64,000 bases of DNA from Leptodontidium sp. MPI-SDFR-AT-0119 (lineage: Eukaryota; Ascomycota; Leotiomycetes; Helotiales; Leptodontidiaceae), in assembly GCA_020726505.1 (NCBI GenBank), contig JAHLEZ010000029.1, forward strand, positions 186,001 to 250,000, read 5' to 3'. The notes under the pieces are model-generated. The model saw only the letters and a list, made by a program, of their open reading frames with translations, searched no databases and had not been told where the DNA came from. Position numbers and translations under genes: made by a program. Every line of letters begins with the position of its first letter. The first letter of the stretch is position 1. Positions 9,428-19,500 of this stretch are shown in pieces.

Positions 9428-12400
9428 TCACCCACCACTCTCTCCACCCAGCCTCTTAATCCTCCCATCCAACCACCCAATAACATCCTTATACCCACTT
9501 TGCCTCTTCCCCAGAACCTCTCTAAAGGCATTTATCGCCAACCTGCATCACACACCACATATCAGTATAGCATTGAGGAAAGGTTGAGACGAGGTTGACC
9601 AAGAGCACGACGTACCATTCAACCTGCACCCTCGTAAGCGCGCATTTATACCCCACGTTCTTCTTATTCTTCGCTTTGGACTTCATGAGTACGAATGCGA
9701 GGTTGATTAAGTTCTCAATCGTTCCTGTTTTATTCCGTCAGCATATTCACCACTCATCAACCCTTCCACTCATTCCCACTTCATTTCCCCCTTTCCCATT
9801 TCCAACACACTTAACAACTACCTCACAACCACTCACTCACTCCACCACCTCAAATTCCGAATAACAGACAAGAGATATTATCGAGAAAAACTCACCAACG
9901 ACAAGCCTCCAACCAGGTCTCTTCCCCACCCCCAAACACCTTGCATACATCCACATCTTGACAGCCGTCTCGGTGAAGGCGGTTGAGATGTTTGATTTTA
10001 CCGTCTGGAGGCTGTTGAATGCTGTGTCGAGGAACATGGCGTGGGCTTGGATTTTGAATGTATCTGTAAGGCAGGGTGTGTTAGTGAAATGTGGACTATG
10101 GACTGTGGACTGGTTGGGGAGTTGGAGGTGGTGATGATGCGAAAAAGGTATTCTTCGAAACGAGGAAACGAGGACGGAGAGACAAAAAAAGCGCAAAGGC
10201 TTTAAAAGAACAGCAAAATAACGAAAAGGAACAAAAGAGATAGGCAGGTTTCAAAAAGTCGCCAAAAAAAAAATAATCAAAAAACATACAACAGCAGGTA
10301 TTCGCTGGTGGTCACCCACCCAACTACTAATCTGCCGATCTGGTGCTTGTGTATGGCAGAGCGGACGGGATGCCCAGTTCTCACCAGTCTATGGTCGTAT
10401 GTGGCAGCCAAACCCGTAACTGGACCCATATATGGTTCTTTTTTGGGATGTTTAATTAATGCGTGCGAAGAAAGTATACTGGGTAGGGTTGTGAAAGGGC
10501 TGCTAAGGGGGAAGCTGAGCAGTGCGGGAGTGTTGGTTTCCACCACCCTAGCTTGTATGATAATTCTTTCTGTTGCGCAACCAATTCAAACTTTTGCATG
10601 GTCTCTGATAGGGAGATAGGAAATGCCACTGGCTGTGTTTGCATAGAGGGAATAATTGATGATGGGTAGTGAGACAAAAAAAAAAAAGGAGAAAGATTAG
10701 AGATTGTAGACTCACTGAGAACTTTCTTCCCGAATGCCTTTCCCGGGACGCGCGAGTATTCCACAGTTAGGGAATCTTGTACCGCTACACCATTTACATA
10801 ATTAGCAAATCCTGTTCTCCTGCCAGTTTATCCCCTAATCTCGCACCAAAATCCTCGTCTTCGCATCCAAATTAAGGTGCGAATTTTGGCAAAGGACTCG
10901 TGAAACGTAAAAGAGAGAAAGCACTCACCCATATCCTTCCTCCTCTCCCTATCCCTCCTAACATCCAAAGTCTTCGTATCAACAAAAGAGCCACAATACG
11001 GGAACCCCCCATCACCAAGCAATCGCGGGACTTTCCTCCCATTAACAGCGACCTCGAAATTAACCAGCGTCTTATCCGGGTTAACAGAAACGCCATACTC
11101 CGGCAAACCCTCATGCATGACCTCCAAGAACATCTTCGCATCCGCACGATTCGTTGTGATCAGCAGGAAGTCGTCGATAAGTCTGAGCAGTAGACTCTCC
11201 CGCGGATCCAGGAAATCGAGATATGTTGCTTCCAGATCGGCGTAGAAGTAATTGCAGAGCAGAGAAGAGAGGACTGAACCCTGCGGAATACCTTCTTTCT
11301 GCCGGTAGAATTTCTTGCCTATTTTCACCATGTTGCGCGTGATGTGCTCGTCTAACAGATTGAGAATCTCGTCTCGGTCGCGGAATTGAGAGACGATGGC
11401 TGAGGTGAAGATGGTGTTTTTCTTGCCCTCTCCGAGACCGGATGAGAGTTGTTCGGCGAAGGTGTCGAAGTCGTCGGGGAAGTGAGCGAGGGATGTCCAT
11501 TTGCGGATTGGTTTTGCGGAGGCGTCCGAGACGTGGTTGTCTCCTGGTTTGTGGGTTGTGTGTTTGGATATGCGGTAGCTGGATTCGGAGGGGAGGGTGC
11601 GGATAAGGTTGATGATGGCGGATTGTGGGATAGTGTCGAATGCTGAGCGGACGTCGAGTTTGGCGAAGTAGAGGGGGGAGTGGGATTTTGGGAGTTGGGA
11701 TTTGAATGTCACAAGTTTGTGGTAGAGGTCACCTACTGAAAAGAGGGCTGATCCTAGGCGTGAGGGGTTTGAGGTCTGGCTTGTTAGTGCTGTCGTTGAT
11801 GGAGGGAACGACTTACCTTCTCGAGACTCAGTACATTGTATACTGGTGCTAACACCGAGTTGATGCTCATTCCTAGAACATTCGAATTGTTGTACCCTTT
11901 CTTGAGCGATCTTCGTCGGAGATTCATGATTGGTCTTACACCGGTTTCCTTGGGCAAGAGTCTGATCTGACTGAATCCCAGTGGTCGGGAATCCAATATC
12001 TTCTGGGCTTTCTCCAGCTTGACCTCCTCGAACATTGAGAGCTTCAAGGATGCTAGGGCTGGCTCGGCTAATGTTCTCCAGACATCATGGCGGAAGTAGA
12101 AGAGACGATATCGATGAATATTCGATTCTGTGACGTGGAAACTGGATCGGATGAGTGGAATTAATATTGAATCGAAGACGTAGTAGAGGAATTCATGGAA
12201 TATCTCCAAGCGTTTCGAGATGTCTGATTTTGAAGCTTTACCTTCGACACGTGGTGGAGCTAGCCATTCAATATCCGTAATCTGAACTTGTGAGACGGGA
12301 AGCTAGAAGTAGAGGGCTTGCTTACCTTTAGTCCTTGTGTTACTTGGTGCAATGACATGCTTTCGAACCTGCGAAGCTCAATGAACCTTTCAACATTCTG

Positions 12401-14079
12401 ATGGAAGATCTTTTCATTCTGCTTTTGAATCTCTCCAGAACCCCAGAATTCAGAAGGAATCAGACGAGCAAGGACGGCACGACAAAATGCAGATACATTG
12501 GCGTTGGGTGTTGCATGGTTCATCATGGATGGCTTCTTAGGAGGTACGGTCATCAAATTTAAACTCTCGATCGAGGCTGGAGTTGCTTCATTGATGGCAG
12601 AAATCTGTGTTTTGAACTTGCTTGAAGATTCCACGCTTGATTCAACATGCGGTATGCGAGAACGAGAGTCGAAAATCTAGAAGTCAGCGAGATAAAAGCG
12701 ATGGGAGACAGATCTTACTGGACAGTAATGCTCTAGTAGCAACTTGTATGGACATCGACTATGAAGGATTTGAAGCTTGCGAATCAAAGATGTAGCCTTC
12801 CCACGTAGACGCTTTGGGATCTTTGGATCTTTGGAGCTGAACTTTGCCTTTATTTCATCTTCACGCAACGTGTAGTCTTTGAACGGTTGAATTGTTTGCC
12901 GTGGATCAACGTCTTTGGTGAAGACATTATGAAGGCCAAATTGTCGAGGAAAGATGTACATCATGACTTGAATAGTATGGGGGTCTGTATGCTGATCATC
13001 CGCCGAGTCCTTGGGTAATGGATATCGATTAAGAACATCTAGAGGTGTTAGTGAAGCCAGCTAATTTGAGAGAACAACTTACGAATGTGTCTCAGCCCGA
13101 AGCTAACCTCACGTCTGGCGTTTAATGCAGCCCTAGCATACATCATCCGATTGCGAACGAAATTGATGTTTGAAGGACTGCGGAGTTCTTCTGTTGTCTT
13201 CAGCTTCGTGAGTACCGCATCAGATGTAGGTAGGAGTGGCAGGTCGGCAAGTGGTACACCTGTTTTTGTTAGCTAAATTCCACCAGTCAATTGAACTACC
13301 TACCACTCAATTGATTGAATGTACCATGACCCTTCTCCACAGCTAGAAATACCCCGCAGTCCAAGATTAAATCAATCATTGCTCGTTCCCCTTCTTTCCC
13401 CATGAGCAGCAAGACTTGAGGCCATGGTCGTGCCTTCATCTCAGTCACATGACTGTTCGGATATGTTGAGACAACACCAGGAATCGAAGAACCAGCATTC
13501 TCTCCTTGATTAATGGTCTTATGCGAAACATCCTTTTGAAATCCTTGACACAGCAGATGTTGGACCCTTCCACTGTGAGATTTTGAGAAGAGTAACCAGA
13601 TGGCGAAGTCCACAATCTAGATGATGTCAATGTCTCATTTTCAAATATCAACATTCCAATGCAACAATGGAAAGTAAACACACCTCTGTTTGGGAATATG
13701 TCCCAACCCCGCTCAGATTTGCAAATGATACAGAGTCATCTGGCTTTTGCGAGAATGTCGTCCATTGTTTCCACCTCTCATCTTGAGACGCCTCTCTGAA
13801 CTTCGACACCCCTATCAATGTTTGGTCAAGGAATCGAGCAAGTTCTTGCTCCGTCTTCTTGTCATCTGATCTCCTGCCGACTGAAATTATCTTCTTTCTT
13901 CGGACCTTGGAGGTTTTTGGCAGTTTCGACAAAAGGTAGTCTCTCAAGGACAAGACTTGAGGATAGTATTTGGCGAGCAAGGCGTCTTTCACGACGAGTG
14001 CATTATTCGAAGATGTCTTTTGTCGTTTCCGGTCTCCTTCGCTCCTGCCCGACCTCTTTCTCTTTCGTTTCCCGGCCAT
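9428..14079 (-). CDS. TERT: Telomerase reverse transcriptase, catalytic subunit
   Basis: Eleven exons keep one frame: 14079-13684, 13616-13304, 13259-13083, 13038-12719, 12676-12326, 12281-11817, 11775-10929, 10784-10716, 10063-9896, 9724-9616 and 9542-9428 (1109 aa). The enzyme copies the telomerase RNA template onto chromosome ends in the nucleus. The N-terminus is very basic (MAGKRKRKRSGR), consistent with a nuclear signal. The T/CP region FPRQFGLHNVF lies near residue 335. Motifs 1 and 2 follow (GFSQIRLLPKETGVRPI, near 620-640), then motif A (FAKLDVRSAFDT, first catalytic Asp near 713), motif B' (EGIPQGSVLSSLL, near 836) and motif C (LLRLIDDFLLIT, paired Asp, near 870-878). A C-terminal extension (FKIQAHAMFLDTAFN) is present. 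The length is usual for filamentous fungi. Most introns are 41-73 nt; the one between exons 8 and 9 is 652 nt and contains a 5S gene. The gene appears intact. Confidence 0.96.
10284..10402 (-). rRNA. 5S ribosomal RNA, nested in a TERT intron
   Basis: The 119-nt minus-strand sequence begins ACATACGACCATAG and ends GTTGTATGT, so the two ends pair as 5S helix I. It contains the conserved fungal blocks CATCCCGTCCGCTC, AGTTGGGTGGGTGACCACC and GCGAATACC, the last two within the internal control region. It is followed by T-runs (TTTTTT, then nine Ts) fitting Pol III termination. A TATATGG lies at about -30 inside the palindrome CCATATATGG (10426-10435), matching the upstream TATA element of dispersed filamentous-fungal 5S genes. 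It lies wholly inside the 652-nt intron of TERT (10064-10715) on the same strand. No base change that would obviously disable it is seen. Confidence 0.95.
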
Positions 14080-16508
14080 GTTGAATTGGGCTAAGGTTAC
14101 TGGTTGCCGACTCTGATCATGGGTTGATGCTGGTGGAGGAGGCTTGAAAGTTTCGCTAACCTAATCCCATTGAGTATATTCCTTCCCAGGTTGCATCATA
14201 TCATAACTTACTGATCATTGTCATACAGAGCCCTTGGCACTTTATTACCCCTGGAAGAGCAAACAAAACGATGCTGGATGATTGGGAGGTCCAGTCGATA
14301 TCAATTGGCCTTTGGATCCTGGGCTGCGTACTTGATACAACACACACACACCCTCACACAGCCACTACCGTCCCAAGTCAACAAGAGATGAAACGCCGTC
14401 CTGCGATCACGATCACTTGTGATCACGAGCGTGGGACAAACGCGGAAAATAACGAATGGCGTCGAGGCAAAACGCGTCGAGTGGGTAGATGCAGACGCGC
14501 GATCCTACTGGCCCGCGACGCGAGGCGATGCGGGAGCAGTGCAGGACGGTTTGGTGTGGAGGGGGTGCGGTACGGTGGGGTGGTCCGGCTTGCCTTCCAG
14601 AAGCCGGATAAAAAGAGATCGCATGAATGATGCAGGCAGGTAAGCAGGATGGAGGTTTGCTGGTTCCAAATTGGAATCAATAAAGACTAATAAGACAGTT
14701 CAGAGTTTGGGCCGGAAGGGGAAATATTGATCCCGGTGATCTTGTCCTGTCTTGTCTTGCTGGCCGATAAGCACCCCCCCTTGCTTGAGATTGTTGAGAT
14801 AGATACCAAGGTACACTGGGAGCAGAGCAGAGCAGCCTCCAGGTCTGTCGATATGGATACGGGTATGATATCTATGATACGATCGACAACTGATTAGCCA
14901 TTGCTATTATTGGAAGGCGCGCTTAGACATCGAATGAGGCTTTGCAGTTCTGGGTGGCATCGCCGCGCAGAGCAGGTAAGTCCGGTCCGGTCAGTGCGGT
15001 GCAGCGCAGTGCAGTGTAGTGCAGTGTAATCTGGGTTGGTGGAAGAGTGAGTGGAGCAACCCCATAGGAACGAAGGTACGTAGGTACGTAGGTAGGTACT
15101 TTACTAGCCTAGAACTTGTGGCATACATGATGGACTGAGATTCGCTGAACTGTTCACCCCGTGGCTTGTCTAGGTACATACAATACGAGGAAGGTTTACA
15201 TGATTGTAGGCCCTTTAGCCGATTGATGCCCGAGAACGGGAAGGACGCCGTTGAGAAGTTAGACAGACAGACGGGTTCAAACTGGGTGGAAGGCAGGGGA
15301 GGGGAGGGGAGCGTTGAGAGGAAGACAGGGGAGGGAGGTAGAGGTACTGTAGTAGCGTAGCCTACCAGGTAGTACTGTACCTACCCTAATGAAGTAAGTA
15401 ACTGCAGGTATACGAACCTAGATCTGCTTGCTGGAGAGAGACTTTTCCAACTTCATCAAACTAGGCAAGGCCAGGCCAGACAGACAGACAGGCCAGACCC
15501 GGAAACAAAGCAGGATTGATTGATTCCATTGGCATCGATCAGCATCGGCATTGGCAGCAGGAGTGCAGGAGGAGTGCAGGAGTGCAGTGGGTGAGTGAGT
15601 GAGTGCGTAACAGACAGGATAGGGCAGCGCTTTCCTACCTGCACTGCACTGAACTTGCCAGGGTAGGGTATCTATCGCAGGGTATCTTCAGGGTAGGCAT
15701 CTCCATCTCCATCTCCACCTCCATTGCACCACCTCAGCAGCGTTCAAGCCGCACCTCACCTCACCTCACCTTACGAAGTTAAGCCTCAAGCCTCAAGCCT
15801 CAACTCACCACCTCACACTACCTACTTCGTACCTACCGACCGACCTGCCTACCTTCCTACCTAGCTGGCCCTTCCTTCCTTCCTTCCTTCATTTCAACGC
15901 CCTCCCCCTCCTCCCCTCCCATCCTCAACCTTCCAGAGTCTGTCCCTGCTTCCCTCCCACCACACCACACCACACCATACCACCTAGTAGGTAGGTAGGT
16001 ACACCCCCCCAAGCTTTCATTTCCATCCACGTCTTTCTCCCCCTTCTCCAGCTTCCAACGACCACCACCCACCCACACACCCGCACTCAATCGAAACCTC
16101 GAAATATTCCGACCCTCTCGTCCACTCGTTCGCCCGTCGCACAGCCCAGTCCACCGCTACCGCAAACGAGAGCTAACGTGCAGCAAGGACCACGTCGAAT
16201 CCTCAGACATCGCCCAACGAATCATCAGCCGCAGCCACTCAGCAACGCCCACGACCTCATACACTCGAACTTGACGGCCGCATGGATCGGATTTCTGCTC
16301 CATCGTCACGCATTACCCACTTGCCCTGCTGTCCTGTAGAGAACCGGCCTCGACCTTTCTTTAGGTAGTTGCGGGTAGCGGTGTTGCACTGTGCTGTGCT
16401 TGCTGGTACTCACTCGCTCTGCAGAACTGACTGCCGGATTGGTTTGGACTGGACTGGACTGGACTGGATTGACCCCCATTGCCCAAGCCTGATCGATGTT
16501 CAGGCACG
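14080..16508. promoter_or_regulatory. 2.4-kb divergent intergenic region, low complexity
   Basis: This separates the starts of TERT (minus) and the Rho-GEF (plus). It holds CA repeats (14341-14360), repeated GCAGTGCAGTG and GTAGGTACGTAG blocks (about 15000-15100), long C/T-rich tracts (15690-16100) and a CTGGA tandem (about 16445-16470). The pyrimidine tracts just upstream of the GEF are typical of fungal promoters and 5' leaders. No coding region is supported. Confidence 0.6.
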
Positions 16509-19500
16509 ATGGAAAGCGGTATCAACGCAGACCAGAATTTCTATTCTAGGCGCCTCTCCTCCTCCCCCGAGCATCATCAACATCACGCTCACACGCGAGT
16601 CTACGAACCTCCTCCCCTCCCCGAATTCGAAGCAAGATCGCCGCAGTTACCCCCGAAACTTCCCTTCCTCACCACCCAGAACCTCCAAGCCGTAACTGCA
16701 AATGGATATGTTGGGCCCAGATTGAATGGAGGAGACCCGGATGAGTTCTACAGAGAATATCGCGGTGTGACGCAGTCGACAAACGGTTACAACATCACCT
16801 CTCCCGACATGGCTGCTCCGGTGTCTGAGTCAAGACCAACTCAACCGTCTCTAAGATCAAATGGAAACGGAACAACACCAAAACACCCCCCATTGCCACA
16901 AGCACGCACCGCTCTGAAGCCATCATACCGTTCAGCCTCATCCCCTCTGGACAACAGAGCCCTAGGAAACGCGAAGTCTACATCTGCTCTAAATGGCTAT
17001 TCGAATCCTGGGAAGCCCAGTGTGAAGGATCTGTTGAAACGATTCGACCAAAACAATGATCAAGATGGACCTATTGTCCGCAAGCCTGCCCCGAGGACTG
17101 TTATCAAAGACCCCAATGCCTCCGGATATATGCGAGAGCGTGGATATCAAGCTCGGTCTGCTACCCAGAATACGGCTTCCAGACCGCCAGGAACTGTTAC
17201 GAGGGATACCAGGACGCAATCGCCGGCGAACTCAAGGCCGCAGAGAACTCGGTTTGCCCCAGAAGACCAGCATTCGAATAACACTCAGTCTGCAGTACCT
17301 CGACGACCACGACACAATGCTTCGGGTTCGAACGTACAAGCCTCGAAATCCATGACGAACCTTTCTCCAACATCACCAAATATTCCAGTTTTCCAAACAA
17401 GAAAACCACTGTTCGGTGAAGTTCTCCCTATAGACCAAGGAACGCCAAATATAGCCTATGGCATTCCTCGGGCCGCAACGCGCAGGACGTCGGACTCGAG
17501 CTTGCATCCTTCTTGGTCACAGCATAGGCGGAGTAGATCAGACCTCGATGTTTCCCCATCTTCCCCGACGGCATGGTATCTGGGTGTAACACCTACACTG
17601 GAGGATGTTGATACAAACGAACCACGTCTCTCGATGGGTCACAACCGGAATCACAGCGACTTTCAAGATTCGAAGGTAAATACCATGAATGGTGTTAATC
17701 CATCGTTTCAGACTTCAAACCCTCCCCCCATTCCGTCCGCCGTGCAAGCTCCCTCCCGTTTGCCCATGCCCTCCAAGAGGCTGAGTAATTCGTCCGATTC
17801 ATCGAGCTTACCCTCAACACGCGCAAACTCTCCCTTTGCGGCAAAAACACTCTCGAATGGCAAGCTACGAAAGCCTGACCAGAGACCGTGGAGTCCTGGG
17901 GGTCGCTCCATGACACCAACAACCAGGGAAAAGACCCCTCGCTCATCACCTCGAGGCAAGAGGAATGCGGAAAAATCTACATCAAACAATGCCAGTCTCA
18001 AAGCTTACATCTCAGCCCCTCCACCCAAGACCTCTCCACCTCTTCGAAGCTCTCGTCCTCGACTACCTGTCTCTTCCGCATCGACCGGAAGCTCACGACA
18101 AAAGGCCGCCGAACGGTCGGGTTCTCCACAGCATATCAGATCTGGCATGAAAATTATTCGTAATAGTGCAGAGGCGAACGATGCGAGGAAGCGGACAAGG
18201 TCGGAAGTGCCGTTGAGCAAGGAGGATTTTGTGGCGAAGCGGGAGCTGATACAGCGGGCATATACCAGGTCGATTCACGAAAACGAGCAGAAGAAGATTA
18301 GAGCAGACAATTTGCGACGGTTGACTGAACGGCAGGCCGCACGAGCGTCGATAGCTTCGCAGGATACAGAGAAGGATGTACAACCTCCGGCAGAGCCACG
18401 TCTGGAGGAGCATAGGATAGAGGAGCACAGGACGGAAACAAGGTCACCCCCTCTACATATCAATACCTCGTTTCAGAGACCCGAACCAGTACCGCAGAAT
18501 GTGCCGGTAGATGAAGATTCTCCAACTCTGGGGATGCCAGGTACATTCGTGGACGATGATGAACCTCCACCATCTGCAGTATCCAATGCCACGGAGATTG
18601 AGAACGAACCGCAGACGGAAGCTGCACGTCTAAGCCGCATGCCATCCCGTCCAAGCGGACTATCCAGTCATATGGAGTTTTTCGACGACCAATTGAGTCC
18701 AGAGCAGGCATTCTTCGGAATGCAGAATCTAGGAGTGGAGGAGGACAATATCCAGATTATGCTCGACGCCACCCCAGTGGAGGAGGTACAACCAGAACCG
18801 ACACCCACCAACGATGCATTTGCAAGAGATCCCTCGCCCCCAGGCGCATTCCGTGATGAACAGCCGGTATTTACTTCCACGGTGACAGTTGCAAGCCCTC
18901 AGGAAGCGACTCTAGCTCAGTCAAGACCCGATAGTCTGTTTGAATCCGGCGATGAGCCCTTCTCGAGCAATGACGAGAGTCACAACGTGGAAGACCTCAC
19001 AATCACAGAGTTCCAAAACCAACCCCCCGAGATATCCTACCCCGAGGAACACGCGGAGTCACCAAGGATTCAGCTTCCAAATCTCCACACTGCTCTGGCT
19101 CCTCCAAGCGATTTTGGTGGGCAGGATTATCTCCATACCCCGACTACTGATATGGACTATGAGAGCTCGGAAGGAGCTGGACCAGCGAGCTCTGGAGAGA
19201 ATTTTGAGCATACTTACGGAAGTAGGGATGGTCAGATATCACCCCGAACTTTCCATTCAAATCACCAGTCGTGGAGAACAGATTATTCCGTTGGTACAGC
19301 AGACGACTACTCTGAACGGGAGGAGTATTCCTACCCAGCCGAACCTGAACAAAAGCCAATTCCACCGCCCAAAATATCTCCGGTCGTCCCTCCTAAACCA
19401 GAAGGCTACAGCCCGCTTCCTTCTCCACGGTTTGCAGCCAAGACCCACATGCTCCCAAGCCCATCCAAGCACCAACTTCCTCCGATCTCGACTGGAGAGG

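Noticed and set aside
9326..9864. Plus-strand open frames of about 90 residues
   Set aside because: They are antisense to the last TERT exons and introns, with no independent support.
10929..11775. Reverse-transcriptase motifs suggesting a retrotransposon
   Set aside because: Motif order, the GLHNVF T-region, LPKETGVRPI and the C-terminal extension identify TERT, and 11 exons join in frame. There are no LTRs, integrase or endonuclease.
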